Positions 1-9,230 of a stretch of DNA of 64,000 nucleotides are shown here, one piece after another; position 1 is the stretch's first letter; each line of letters starts with the position of its first letter. The notes below the pieces were generated by a model, which saw nothing but the letters and a program-made list of their open reading frames with translations, was not told where the DNA came from and did not search any database. The position numbers were made by a program, and so were the translations under genes. This DNA is from Chloroflexus aurantiacus J-10-fl (GTDB lineage: Bacteria > Chloroflexota > Chloroflexia > Chloroflexales > Chloroflexaceae): NCBI RefSeq assembly GCF_000018865.1, contig NC_010175.1:1-64000 (forward strand), written 5' to 3'.

Positions 1-32
1 ATCACTCTTTAACAAACCCTTTCTCCATTGAG

Positions 33-51
33 TTATCCACAATTATCCACA
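33..51 (+). promoter_or_regulatory. Tandem DnaA boxes
   Basis: TTATCCACA occurs at 33-41 and again at 43-51, both matching the 9-mer consensus perfectly. The ten-base step puts the two boxes on the same helical face, as expected for cooperative DnaA binding. Confidence 0.85.
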
Positions 52-161
52 ACTTAATCTCAACATAACATACACCTGGGTTGACGATGATCGCAAGAAA
101 CACGACACTACCACCGCCTATCACTATAAGAAACCGTTATAGATTTCCTGTATCTTGTTGC

Positions 162-190
162 TTGAAATATGAGAACAGATCGAGTATGAT
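162..190 (+). promoter_or_regulatory. Candidate sigma70-type promoter of dnaA
   Basis: TTGAAA (162-167), 17 bases, TATGAT (185-190). This would give a leader of about 140 bases before the GTG start of dnaA. The match to the vegetative consensus is good; no transcription data are available. Confidence 0.5.
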
Positions 191-335
191 GACAACACGT
201 CAAGAGAAGACTTGCTGCCCGCTCTCACCACGAGCGCACTGCAAACACCAACAATGATGTTGCCCTCCCCGCGTCCCGGCGCGGGTCATTCATTATGTGT
301 GCGAAGGCGAAGCGCGGCTCGCAAGGAGGCGCAGG

Positions 336-1775
336 GTGAATCTAACACAAATCTGGAAAGCAACACTATCGGCCCTTCAAACACAGACCTCGCGTCACGA
401 TTACGAGGCGCTGTTGCGACCGGCTACGCTCTTATCTCTCGATAATGGTGCAGCCTTCATTGGAGTTTCCTCACCAGGGCAGAAGGAAGGGCTGGAGAAT
501 CGTTTGCTCATGCCACTGCGTAATGCTCTCGCCCGTGTCGTAGGGTATCCGGTACAGGTGCAGGTGTTGATTGCCAACCTGAACTCGCGTACTGAGCCTT
601 CACCTTCACTTACCCTGAGCAATGGTTCACGCCTGATGAGTGATCCAGAGCCGGTCGTTGCCGAGACTCCGGCACCAGCACTTACGCCGGGTAACGGCAC
701 CGGCGAGCGTGTGGTTCAGCTCGACCTGGCCAGCGCCATGCGATCGGGTATGCTGAACCCTCGCTATACATTTTCCAGTTTCATCGTCGGTTCGAGCAAC
801 CGACTGGCCCACGCGGCCTGCCTGGCTGTTGCCGATAATCCCGGTCAGGCGTATAATCCGCTCTTCCTGTACGGCGGTGTAGGATTGGGCAAGACCCACC
901 TGCTGCACGCTATCGGCAATCGCGTCCTCGACCGCGATCCGGAAATCAATGTTCTGTATGTGTCGTCAGAAAAATTCACAAATGATTTGATTAACGCCAT
1001 TCGTCGGCAGCAGACTGAAGAGTTTCGGATGCGCTATCGCAACATCGATGTCTTGCTGATTGACGATATTCAATTTATTGCTGGCAAAGATGCGACCCAG
1101 GAAGAGTTTTTTCACACGTTTAATACCCTTCATTCAGCAGCCAAGCACATTGTGATTAGTTCTGATCGTCCACCGAAGGCCATTTTAACTCTCGAAGAGC
1201 GGTTGCGTTCTCGCTTTGAATGGGGTCTGATTGTTGATGTGCAACCCCCTGATCTGGAAACGCGCACCGCCATTCTCCGCGCCAAAGCGGAGCAGATGAG
1301 TGTCCATGTGCCCGATGAGGTGATCGACTTTCTGGCCCACAAGATTCAGAGCAATATCCGTGAGCTGGAAGGTAGCCTCAATCGGGTTGCGGCCTACGCC
1401 GAACTTAACCGTGCGCCGATCACCATCGAGACGGCAACCGCTGCCCTGGCCGATTTGCTCGGCAATCAGCGTCGCCGGCGGATCAGCGCCGAAGCCATTC
1501 TCCAGATTGTGAGCGAGCACTACGGGATTGAAGTAGAGCAACTCCGGGCGCGCAATCGCTCGCGCCACGTAGTTGTGCCACGACAGGTAGCGATGTATCT
1601 GCTTCGCGAAGAGACGGAAAGCTCGCTGGTCGATATTGGCAATCTCCTCGGTGGGCGTGACCATACTACGGTAATGTACGGTTGCGAAAAGATTGCCGAA
1701 GAGATCAACAGTGATAGCCGTTTACGTAGCGAAGTAATGGCGATCCGCGAACGCATTCAGATGCTGCGCGGGTAG
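336..1775 (+). CDS. dnaA: Chromosomal replication initiator DnaA
   Basis: AAA+ ATPase that binds DnaA boxes and melts the origin. The GTG at 336 is chosen as start because AAGGAGG (323-329) sits six bases before it; an ATG at 297 in the same frame has no ribosome binding site and adds 13 Arg-rich residues. The product is 479 aa, normal for the family. Domain I starts [14 protein letters not shown]. The AAA+ core carries Walker [14 protein letters not shown] and Walker [10 protein letters not shown]. Domain IV has the signature [17 protein letters not shown], which contacts the DnaA box. The gene stands alone: a terminator follows at 1808 and no dnaN is adjacent, unlike many bacteria. Confidence 0.97.
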   Translation: MNLTQIWKATLSALQTQTSRHDYEALLRPATLLSLDNGAAFIGVSSPGQKEGLENRLLMPLRNALARVVGYPVQVQVLIANLNSRTEPSPSLTLSNGSRLMSDPEPVVAETPAPALTPGNGTGERVVQLDLASAMRSGMLNPRYTFSSFIVGSSNRLAHAACLAVADNPGQAYNPLFLYGGVGLGKTHLLHAIGNRVLDRDPEINVLYVSSEKFTNDLINAIRRQQTEEFRMRYRNIDVLLIDDIQFIAGKDATQEEFFHTFNTLHSAAKHIVISSDRPPKAILTLEERLRSRFEWGLIVDVQPPDLETRTAILRAKAEQMSVHVPDEVIDFLAHKIQSNIRELEGSLNRVAAYAELNRAPITIETATAALADLLGNQRRRRISAEAILQIVSEHYGIEVEQLRARNRSRHVVVPRQVAMYLLREETESSLVDIGNLLGGRDHTTVMYGCEKIAEEINSDSRLRSEVMAIRERIQMLRG

Positions 1776-1807
1776 AAAAACTGTACCATAAACGAACGCC
1801 ACCCCGT

Positions 1808-1840
1808 CAGAGCACTGTTGGACAGTGCTCTGTCTGTTTT
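1808..1840 (+). terminator. Rho-independent terminator after dnaA
   Basis: Perfect 10-bp stem CAGAGCACTG (1808-1817) / CAGTGCTCTG (1823-1832) with loop TTGGA, followed by the T-rich tail TCTGTTTT. Confidence 0.85.
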
Positions 1841-1872
1841 ATCAGGCTAATATCACATCTGTGACTCGATAA

Positions 1873-1881
1873 TGCTATAAT
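1873..1881 (+). promoter_or_regulatory. Extended -10 promoter of the PrpE-like gene
   Basis: TGCTATAAT is a consensus extended -10 with no convincing -35 box. It lies 59 bases before the GTG start at 1940. The same TGCTAYAAT pattern recurs before minC, the mcm small subunit and the ATP-grasp operon. Confidence 0.6.
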
Positions 1882-1939
1882 AAGACAACCTTTTGTCTCC
1901 CGTAAACAGATACCTTGTTACTCGCAGAGGAGGATCGCC

Positions 1940-3841
1940 GTGGGCTACGAAGCCGTTTACCGCCGGTCGATTGAGGAACCCGAAGCGTATTGGGCCGAGT
2001 TCGCCGCTGAACTACACTGGTATAAACCCTGGGAGAAGGTACTCGATAATAGTAATCCCCCTTTTACGCGCTGGTTCGTTGGTGGTGAGACAAATCTTTG
2101 CTACAACGCCGTTGATCGTCACGCCTTGGGCGGCAGGCGCGGGCAGGCCGCCCTGATCTGGGAGAGTGCTGAAACCGGACAATCGCGAACCCTCACCTAC
2201 TTCGAGCTGTACCGGGAAGTGAACCGCCTGGCCGGTCTCTTCCACAACCTGGGTGTGCGAAAGGGAGATCGGATCATCATCTACATGCCGATGGTACCTG
2301 AAGCCATCTTCGCGATGCTGGCCTGCGTGCGCATCGGCGCCATTCACTCGGTCGTCTTCGGCGGCTTCTCGGTAACCTCGTTAGCCTCACGAATTGATGA
2401 TGCTGAACCGGTGCTGATTGTGACGGCTGATGCCGGTATGCGCAAAGGCCAACCGGTACCACTGAAAGAGATTGTTGATAAGGCCCTGGCCGAAGCCAAT
2501 ACTGATAGTGTACGTGATGTGCTGGTGTTGAATCGAGGATTGGTACCGGTAGAGTTGAAGAAAGGTCGCGATCTCGACTGGTACGAGCAACTGGCTAAAC
2601 GCGGTGAGCGCTACGTCGAACCGGTACCGGTTGCCAGCACCGATCCCTCGTACATCCTGTACACGTCGGGTACCACTGGCAAGCCCAAGGGAGTTGTCCG
2701 CGATACCGGTGGCTATATGGTTGCCCTCTACGCCAGCATGAGCACCATCTACAATTGCGGCGATGGCGATGTCTTCTGGAGCACCAGCGATATTGGCTGG
2801 GTGGTCGGACATTCGTACATCGTGTACGCACCACTGCTCAAAGGTGTACCAACAGTCGTCTATGAAGGCCGGCCCGATCACCCTGATCCCGGCGTCTGGT
2901 GGCGGGTGATTGAAAAATACGGTGTGACCCACGTCTTCACAGCACCAACTGCGCTACGGGCACTGCGCAAATTCCCCGAACACTGGATGCGTGACGCCGA
3001 TATTAGTTCACTGAAGCTATTGTATGCCGCCGGTGAACCACTCGATGCCCCAACCTACGAATGGGCAAGCGCAGCGCTCGGAGTCCCGGTGATTGACCAC
3101 TACTGGCAAACAGAGAGTGGCTGGCCGATGGTGACCAATCCGGTCGGCGTCGAGTTGTTACCGATCAAACCCGGTTCTCCAACCAAACCGGCCTTCGGTC
3201 ATCGCCTCGAAGTGGTCGATGCCGACGGCAACCCGGTACCACCCGGTGAAAAGGGCTTTCTGGTTGAACATGGGCCACTCCCGCCGGGAACACTGCTTAC
3301 CCTCTGGAACGACGATGAGCGCTTCGTGAAGGGGTATTGGGGCCACTTCAAGGATAAGCTCCTCTACATGACCGGCGACTATGCGATTAAGGATGCTGAT
3401 GGCTACCTGTTTATGCTCGGACGCGCCGATGAAGTGTTGAATGTGAGCGGTCACCGATTGGGCACGCGCGAGATTGAAGAGGTGGTTTCGGCGCATCCGG
3501 CAGTCGCTGAGGCGAGTGTGATTGGCGTGCGCGACGAACTGAAGGGCGAAGATGTGCTGGTTGTTGCCGTCCTTAAACAGCATATCACTCCTCAGATGCA
3601 AGACGACATCGCCAACGAAATTCGCCAACTGGTGCGCGAACGGATCGGCCCGATTGCAACTCCGAAAGCGGTACACTTTGTGAGTATGTTACCCAAGACC
3701 CGTTCGGGCAAGATTATGCGACGAGTCATCCGTGCCGTGTATCAGGGTGACAACCTCGGCGATCTGAGTACCATTGAAGACGACGCCACCGTCGATATGG
3801 TGCGCGAAGCGATTGAGTTGCTGCGCGGCGATCTCTCATAA
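1940..3841 (+). CDS. PrpE-like AMP-forming acyl-CoA synthetase (propionate/acetate-CoA ligase)
   Basis: Activates a short-chain carboxylate to its acyl-CoA through an acyl-adenylate in the cytosol. The start is GTG at 1940 behind AGAGGAGGA (1926-1934). The 633-aa product has the ANL-superfamily motifs in order: YTSGTTGKPKGVV (about 232), YWQTESGWP (about 394) and the C-terminal PKTRSGKIMRR that carries the catalytic, acetylatable lysine. The residues after the P-loop read RDTGGY, as in PrpE (RDVGGY), not THGGY as in Acs, which favours propionate or a similar acid. Pairing with acs next door and with methylmalonyl-CoA functions at 50.6 kb fits propionyl-CoA metabolism in Chloroflexus. Substrate preference is inferred, not shown. 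Confidence 0.85.
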   Translation: MGYEAVYRRSIEEPEAYWAEFAAELHWYKPWEKVLDNSNPPFTRWFVGGETNLCYNAVDRHALGGRRGQAALIWESAETGQSRTLTYFELYREVNRLAGLFHNLGVRKGDRIIIYMPMVPEAIFAMLACVRIGAIHSVVFGGFSVTSLASRIDDAEPVLIVTADAGMRKGQPVPLKEIVDKALAEANTDSVRDVLVLNRGLVPVELKKGRDLDWYEQLAKRGERYVEPVPVASTDPSYILYTSGTTGKPKGVVRDTGGYMVALYASMSTIYNCGDGDVFWSTSDIGWVVGHSYIVYAPLLKGVPTVVYEGRPDHPDPGVWWRVIEKYGVTHVFTAPTALRALRKFPEHWMRDADISSLKLLYAAGEPLDAPTYEWASAALGVPVIDHYWQTESGWPMVTNPVGVELLPIKPGSPTKPAFGHRLEVVDADGNPVPPGEKGFLVEHGPLPPGTLLTLWNDDERFVKGYWGHFKDKLLYMTGDYAIKDADGYLFMLGRADEVLNVSGHRLGTREIEEVVSAHPAVAEASVIGVRDELKGEDVLVVAVLKQHITPQMQDDIANEIRQLVRERIGPIATPKAVHFVSMLPKTRSGKIMRRVIRAVYQGDNLGDLSTIEDDATVDMVREAIELLRGDLS

Positions 3842-3851
3842 CAATTGACTG

Positions 3852-3884
3852 GAGCGCTCTATGGCAGGCATCCGTAGAGCGCTC
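3852..3884 (+). terminator. Hairpin after the PrpE-like gene
   Basis: Perfect 10-bp stem GAGCGCTCTA (3852-3861) / TAGAGCGCTC (3875-3884) with a 13-base loop, 11 bases after the stop codon. No T-run follows, so it may protect mRNA ends or work as a weak terminator. Confidence 0.5.
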
Positions 3885-3972
3885 TACGATAACGATTTGG
3901 CAAAACTTTACCGTATCTTTAATCTCTGATCACATTTATTCGCTATTGTGAAAATATCCACAGTGCAATGGT

Positions 3973-4002
3973 TTGACACAGATACGCGGCGCAGCCTATA
4001 AT
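3973..4002 (+). promoter_or_regulatory. Consensus sigma70-type promoter of acs
   Basis: TTGACA (3973-3978), 18-base spacer, TATAAT (3997-4002). Both hexamers are perfect, so this is the strongest promoter-like sequence in the window. It gives a leader of about 50 bases to the acs ATG. Confidence 0.8.
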
Positions 4003-4061
4003 CGAAGCATCCGCAATGTAAGCACCCCGCCGCATGGATTCGTAACAAGGAGGTTCGACAC

Positions 4062-5996
4062 ATGACCGAGACTCGCGATGTGGCGCTGCCTGACACCAGT
4101 GAATTGTATTACCCCGATCCGGCGCTGGTTGAGCAATCCAATGTGATGGCGTATGCCCGTAGCAAAGGCTTCAATTCCTACGATGAGCTGTATCAGTGGA
4201 CGATCAGCCATCGTGAGGAGTTTTGGGCCGATATGGCCAGCCAGCTCGAATGGTTCAAGCCATGGGACAAGGTGCTCGACGATAGCAACAAGCCTTTCTA
4301 TCAGTGGTTTGTGGGCGGGAAGACAAACATCGTTTACAACGCGATTGATCGCCATCTCAAAACCTGGCGCAAGAATAAGCTTGCCCTGATTTGGGAAGGT
4401 GAAGATGGCAGTCAGCGCACCTATTCGTACTACCAGCTCAACTACGAAGTATCACGTATTGCGAATGTGCTCAAGAGCATGGGGGTAAAGAAAGGGGACA
4501 TTGTTACCATTTATATGCCCCGCATCCCTGAGTTGATGTTCAGCATGCTGGCCTGTGCGAAAATCGGTGCTGCCCACAGCGTTGTATACGGTGGCTTCTC
4601 GGAAGCGGCCCTCGCCGACCGCCTGGCCGACGCGAAGAGCAAAGTGCTGATCACTGCTGACGGTGGCTACATGCGCGGCAAAGTGGTCGAGCTGAAGAAG
4701 ATCGTCAACGAGGCGCTGTCGCGCACGCCGACTGTTCAAACCTGTCTGGTCTTCCGCCACACCAACCACGGTGCCCCGATGGAGCAGGGCCGTGACTTCT
4801 GGATGCACGATCTGCTCGGCCTGCCAATCGCGAACGGTCATTGCCCCACCGAAGAGATGGACGCGGAGGATATGCTCTTTATCCTCTACACGTCGGGGAC
4901 GACCGGCAAGCCCAAGGGGGTTGTCCATACCCACGGTGGGTACATGGTCGGTACGTACACGACCCTGAAGTTTGTCTTTGATATTAAGGACGAAGACCGT
5001 TACTGGTGCGCCGCCGATCCAGGCTGGATCACCGGTCACTCGTTCATTGTGTATGCACCGCTGATCAATGGCGCGACATCGTTTATGTACGAGGGTGCTC
5101 CCAATTATCCCTATCCCGACCGCTGGTGGAGCATGGTTGCCAAACACGGGATTACGATCCTCTACACCGCTCCTACCGCCATTCGCGGTCTGATGCGGTT
5201 CGGCGACCTCTGGCCGTCACGCCACGATCTGAGTACCTTGCGCCTGCTCGGTTCGGTCGGTGAACCGATTAACCCCGAAGCGTGGAAGTGGTTCTACGAG
5301 AAGATCGGTCATGGCCGCTGCCCGATTATGGATACCTGGTGGCAGACTGAAACCGGTCACTTTATGATTACGCCGACACCCGCCGTGCCACTCAAGCCCG
5401 GCTCGGCGACTCGACCTTTCCTTGGTATCGAAGCTGATGTTGTGCATGAGGACGGTTCACCCTGCGCACCGGATGAGGACGGGTTGCTAGTGATCAAAAA
5501 CCCGTGGCCCGGTATGATGCGCACGATATTGAATGATCCACAGCGCTACGTAGAAGGCTACTGGCAGAAGGTGCCCCCCTACTACGCCGCCGGCGACAGT
5601 GCCCGTAAAGACAAGGATGGCTACATCTGGGTCATTGGCCGGTTGGACGACGTGATTAAGGTGTCAGGCTATCGCCTCGGTACCGCCGAAGTCGAGAGTG
5701 CGCTGGTCAGCCACCCGGCAGTGGCCGAAGCGGCTGCGATTGGTCTGCCGCACGAAGTGAAGGGCAATGCCATTCACGCCTTCGTGATCCTGCGCGCCGG
5801 CTACGAACCGAGCCACGACCTCGAAGAGAAGCTGCGGGCACACGTTGGTCACGAACTCGGCCCAATTGCCCGTCCCGACTCGATCACGTTTGTGACATCG
5901 CTGCCCAAGACGCGCTCCGGCAAGATTATGCGCCGCGTCTTGCGCGCCCGTGCCCTCGGTCTGCCCGAAGGCGATGTCTCAACGCTTGAGGAGTAA
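4062..5996 (+). CDS. acs: Acetyl-CoA synthetase (acetate--CoA ligase, AMP-forming)
   Basis: Converts acetate, ATP and CoA to acetyl-CoA, AMP and pyrophosphate; it lets a photoheterotroph assimilate acetate. The ATG at 4062 follows AAGGAGG (4047-4053). The 644-aa length is standard for Acs. Visible motifs are the N-terminal FWADMASQLEWFKPWDKVLD segment, the P-loop YTSGTTGKPKGVVHTHGGY, the acyl-pocket and adenylation motif TWWQTETGH, and the C-terminal PKTRSGKIMRR with the reversible-acetylation lysine. It is monocistronic: its own consensus promoter precedes it and a strong terminator follows at 6027. The upstream PrpE-like gene is a paralogue with the same overall order of motifs. Confidence 0.95.
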   Translation: MTETRDVALPDTSELYYPDPALVEQSNVMAYARSKGFNSYDELYQWTISHREEFWADMASQLEWFKPWDKVLDDSNKPFYQWFVGGKTNIVYNAIDRHLKTWRKNKLALIWEGEDGSQRTYSYYQLNYEVSRIANVLKSMGVKKGDIVTIYMPRIPELMFSMLACAKIGAAHSVVYGGFSEAALADRLADAKSKVLITADGGYMRGKVVELKKIVNEALSRTPTVQTCLVFRHTNHGAPMEQGRDFWMHDLLGLPIANGHCPTEEMDAEDMLFILYTSGTTGKPKGVVHTHGGYMVGTYTTLKFVFDIKDEDRYWCAADPGWITGHSFIVYAPLINGATSFMYEGAPNYPYPDRWWSMVAKHGITILYTAPTAIRGLMRFGDLWPSRHDLSTLRLLGSVGEPINPEAWKWFYEKIGHGRCPIMDTWWQTETGHFMITPTPAVPLKPGSATRPFLGIEADVVHEDGSPCAPDEDGLLVIKNPWPGMMRTILNDPQRYVEGYWQKVPPYYAAGDSARKDKDGYIWVIGRLDDVIKVSGYRLGTAEVESALVSHPAVAEAAAIGLPHEVKGNAIHAFVILRAGYEPSHDLEEKLRAHVGHELGPIARPDSITFVTSLPKTRSGKIMRRVLRARALGLPEGDVSTLEE

Positions 5997-6026
5997 TCGC
6001 GATAGTCGTACCGTGAGGTAAGGCAG

Positions 6027-6062
6027 ACAGGAGCAGGCTACAATCCTGCTCCTGTTTGTTTA
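6027..6062 (+). terminator. Rho-independent terminator after acs
   Basis: Perfect 11-bp stem ACAGGAGCAGG (6027-6037) / CCTGCTCCTGT (6045-6055), loop CTACAAT, then TTGTTTA. Confidence 0.9.
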
Positions 6063-6172
6063 TGTCATGTTGTGAATGGTATGCAGGTGGGTAAAAGCTC
6101 TCGCTCAAGACCTGCAACCTCCATAAGGCGGCCACACCTTCAGGTAGAGGTAACAAGTCGCGCTGACAGTAG

Positions 6173-7702
6173 CTACGGCGCCGTCACCCAGACTGTGCCG
6201 GTCAAACGTGCCCGGTAGGTAATCTGGTCACCGTCACGGGCAATTTCGGTTGGCGTGCCGACATAACTGATGGGTACGTTAGGGTTGATTTGGGCCTGAT
6301 TGCCAAGTTCGCGCTGTACCCGTTCCTGATACATTGTGCGAAAAACCTCAAGCAGCTCCCTGTTCGATGTTCCAACTGGAACAGTAGCCTCAAGCTCATA
6401 TTCAATAGTTTGCAATTCGCCGGACAAGGAGCCAGAATTACCCAGAATCAGCTCAATGACCGGCGCAGCCCAGGCAGGTCGGGTGACAATCACGTAGCCG
6501 CTAAACAGCGTCAAGGCAATGAGACCAAGCAGGATGAGTGACAGGACGATCTGCCCACCCAATCGCGACCGTGACGATGTTGTCGGCGATGGTGGCGGTT
6601 GTACCGGTGAAACGGTGGCTGGTGGTGCTGACCTTCGAGTACTAGCCGAAGAGGCGGCCCCACCCCCCTGGATCGAGATCGGAGGATCAGCGAAGATTGG
6701 TGGCCGTGGACGTGGTGGCGACACCGAAGCAGCCGACGGTGTCTGCCCTGCCGGACGAGCAGCAGCCGGTGCAGCAGGGGCACGTGGTGATGCGGGTCGG
6801 CTAACCTGTACCTGTACCGGTTGCGGTTGACGAGCAGGGATTAATGCCGCCCGAAACTCGTCCATAGTTGCAAAGCGATCAGCCGGAACTTTCTGCAATG
6901 CCCGTTCAAGGGCAGCACTGGTACGCTCCGAGATCGTCGGTACCAGTGTGCGCGCCGGCGGGAAGGAAAAGGGCATCTCTTGCGTGGGATCACGACCGGT
7001 CAACAGGTGATGCAGTGTGGCTGCCAGTGCGTAGACATCGGACTGTGGCGTTGCCAGCCCCTGGTATTGTTCAGGAGGCGCATAGCCCGGTGTACCAATC
7101 TGCGTCCCACGTTCGGTTGGCTTAAACAGCTTGGCAATCCCAAAATCGATCAGTTTGACATCACCGGATGGCTCGATCATCACATTAGACGGCTTCATGT
7201 CGCGGTAGATAAAGCCTTTGCCATGCAAATAACCGAGCACATCACAGATTTCATCGGCCCAGCGCAGTACCCGCTGCTCATCGATGCGCCCTTCGCGTTC
7301 GATGATCTGTTCGAGATCCTCACCGCGAATAAAATCCATCGTCAGGTAGTGCCGTCCCTCATCGGTAAAGTGGCTATAGACACGCGGGATACGCGGATGG
7401 CGCAGTCGTTGCAATAATTCGGCTTCAGCGTTAAAGCGCTCAACCGCTTCGGCCCGCTCGTTTGGATCGGCAAAGCGGTCGAGCATCTCTTTAATCGCGT
7501 AGACCTGTCCGTCCTGATCGATCCCTTCGTACACAGCGCCCTGGCCACCACGCTTCACAATGCGCGTGATCACGTAACGCCGGCGATCAGTTGGCCGGTC
7601 ATTGTTCAATACCACATCGTGACCACAATGCTGGCAAAATTTCGCCCGCCGTAGATTCGGCTTATGACAGATTGGGCAGAGGATTTCGGTCACCTCAGCC
7701 AT
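6173..7702 (-). CDS. Zinc-ribbon Ser/Thr protein kinase, membrane-anchored (Hanks type)
   Basis: Probable signalling kinase with a cytosolic catalytic domain and an extracytoplasmic tail. The ATG at 7702 is preferred because GGAG precedes it by four bases; an upstream ATG at 7744 lacks a ribosome binding site. From the preferred start (509 aa) an N-terminal zinc ribbon CPICHKPNLRRAKFCQHCG is followed by the kinase domain: glycine loop KRGGQGAVYEG, ATP lysine in YAIKEM, catalytic loop YRDMKPSN (HRD changed to YRD, common in this class), DFG in LIDFGIAK, and APE-like YAPPEQY. A Pro/Ala-rich linker leads to one membrane helix (SLILLGLIALTLFSGYVIV) and a C-terminal domain of about 80 residues with no recognised fold. 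No PASTA repeats are seen. It stands alone on the minus strand; target unknown. Confidence 0.88.
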   Translation of the reverse strand: MAEVTEILCPICHKPNLRRAKFCQHCGHDVVLNNDRPTDRRRYVITRIVKRGGQGAVYEGIDQDGQVYAIKEMLDRFADPNERAEAVERFNAEAELLQRLRHPRIPRVYSHFTDEGRHYLTMDFIRGEDLEQIIEREGRIDEQRVLRWADEICDVLGYLHGKGFIYRDMKPSNVMIEPSGDVKLIDFGIAKLFKPTERGTQIGTPGYAPPEQYQGLATPQSDVYALAATLHHLLTGRDPTQEMPFSFPPARTLVPTISERTSAALERALQKVPADRFATMDEFRAALIPARQPQPVQVQVSRPASPRAPAAPAAARPAGQTPSAASVSPPRPRPPIFADPPISIQGGGAASSASTRRSAPPATVSPVQPPPSPTTSSRSRLGGQIVLSLILLGLIALTLFSGYVIVTRPAWAAPVIELILGNSGSLSGELQTIEYELEATVPVGTSNRELLEVFRTMYQERVQRELGNQAQINPNVPISYVGTPTEIARDGDQITYRARLTGTVWVTAP

Positions 7703-7816
7703 ATGACTCCATGCTGTTGTAATAGGCGAGCGTTGCACCATCATCGTTACCGCGTATTTGAACCAGTGGGCCTGAACCTACAAGATAATACGCAGATAAC
7801 AATGATTGAGTTGCAA

Positions 7817-9226
7817 TCACAGAAAATTCTTCGCCCGGTACCCTAACCAGCCCAATGCGCTCGGATCATCACGCCAGTTTGGACGCACCTTGACCCACAA
7901 ATCGAGGTACACCGGTCGCCCTAGCATGCGCTCAATCGAAGCGCGGGCAGCACTGCCTATTTTCTTCAGCATACCACCACCGGCACCGATCAGGATACCT
8001 TTCTGGCTCTCCTTCTCGACATTAATTGTCATACGGATGTAGGTGGCCGTCTCTTTCTCTTGCCACTCTTCAACTTCAATGGCAATGGCGTGCGGTACCT
8101 CTTGCTGAAGGTAGAAGAGAGCTTTCTCACGCACAAACTCGGCAGCCAGTTGCTGCTCGGTTTGATCGGTCATCTGATCAAGCGGATAGAGTGGTGGGCC
8201 TTCGGGTAAGCGGGCACTAATCTCGCTCAGTAACGCTGTCAGACCTAACCGACGTCGGGCCGAGATCGCAATCTCCATCTCCCACTGACCCAATTCACGA
8301 TAGGCGGGTAGATAGTTCTCACCGGGGCGTTTTGGCTTCTGATCAACCTTATTCAACACCAACAGCTTATGCCCACGAGCACGCTGCACCTGCTGCGCAA
8401 TCATCCGATCAAGCCGAGTAGGCGGTTGACTTATGTCAACCATAAAACAGATCACATCAGCGTTGGGGAGCGTGCGTTCGGCCAGTTCGACCATCAGTTT
8501 TCCCAATCGATGACTGGGTTCGTGAATACCGGGTGTGTCGATGAAGATAATCTGCTCCCCCGGTCGTGAAAGAATACCGCGTACCGGGACGCGCGTCGTC
8601 TGCGGGCGGGGTGAGACGATAGCAACTTTTTCACCCAACAATGCATTGAGCAGGGTACTCTTACCGACATTCGGCTTGCCGACCAGCGCGACAAAACCCG
8701 ACCGCCATTGGAGCGGCTCTTCTGCAACCGGCGTTGCCGGTTCTTCGTCTGAATCAGGCAGATCATCGGCAGAGATTGCCGGCGGCGTGAACACAACCGG
8801 CCCTTCGCCGTCAACCGGTTCATCGTCGAATGTCACCATCAACGGCGTCAACCGTTGCAATCGTTCGGGAGTACGCCACTCTTCCGGCAACGCCAGCTCA
8901 ATCCCCAACACCAGATCATCATCATCAAGATCGAGGATGGCCGTCTCGCTCAACGTGATCGTCTCTACCGGATCCTCATCGGCAATCCGAATGTAGAGAT
9001 GACCATATTCCCCGTCGAGCCAGTTATACGACCCCTCCAGCACCAGTTCGAGCTGGCTAAGAATCACCTCATCGTCGAGATCGAGTCGGCAACCGAAGAT
9101 TGCCCCTTGCGCATCAAGCAACAGGCTAACCGGGTATTCCATTACTGCCGTCGCCTGCCCCTCTTCAATGTCGGTGAAGTAGAGATAGAGGGTACCGACG
9201 TCTGGATCAAGCGAACAATATTTCAT
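7817..9226 (-). CDS. era: Era-family GTPase with N-terminal DUF2283 repeats
   Basis: Era binds the 3' end of 16S rRNA and acts in 30S subunit maturation. The ATG at 9226 is chosen: it follows AGGGA and lies four bases past the stop of the upstream membrane-protein gene; a GTG at 9259 inside that gene is less likely. The product is 469 aa, about 170 longer than normal Era (about 300). The extra N-terminus holds two DUF2283-like beta units (starting MKYCSLDPDVGTLYLYF and YGHLYIRIADED) and an acidic linker. The GTPase follows with G1 GKPNVGKST, G3 DTPG, G4 NKVD and G5 SARR, then the KH domain with GILIGAGGGMLKKIG. All catalytic motifs are intact, so it should be an active Era; the role of the extension is unknown. 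Confidence 0.93.
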   Translation of the reverse strand: MKYCSLDPDVGTLYLYFTDIEEGQATAVMEYPVSLLLDAQGAIFGCRLDLDDEVILSQLELVLEGSYNWLDGEYGHLYIRIADEDPVETITLSETAILDLDDDDLVLGIELALPEEWRTPERLQRLTPLMVTFDDEPVDGEGPVVFTPPAISADDLPDSDEEPATPVAEEPLQWRSGFVALVGKPNVGKSTLLNALLGEKVAIVSPRPQTTRVPVRGILSRPGEQIIFIDTPGIHEPSHRLGKLMVELAERTLPNADVICFMVDISQPPTRLDRMIAQQVQRARGHKLLVLNKVDQKPKRPGENYLPAYRELGQWEMEIAISARRRLGLTALLSEISARLPEGPPLYPLDQMTDQTEQQLAAEFVREKALFYLQQEVPHAIAIEVEEWQEKETATYIRMTINVEKESQKGILIGAGGGMLKKIGSAARASIERMLGRPVYLDLWVKVRPNWRDDPSALGWLGYRAKNFL

Positions 9227-9230
9227 ACGA

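Larger units (their letters stand above)
1..335. other. oriC: Probable oriC / dnaA upstream region
   Basis: Two perfect DnaA boxes (TTATCCACA) lie in direct orientation at 33-41 and 43-51, ten bases apart. They are followed by an AT-rich stretch up to about 200 and an inverted repeat CTATAA-7-TTATAG at 124-142. Position directly upstream of dnaA is the usual place of a bacterial origin. Only two perfect boxes are visible, so most of the origin probably lies upstream of base 1, across the junction where the circular chromosome was opened (inference). No other gene is seen here. Confidence 0.75.
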
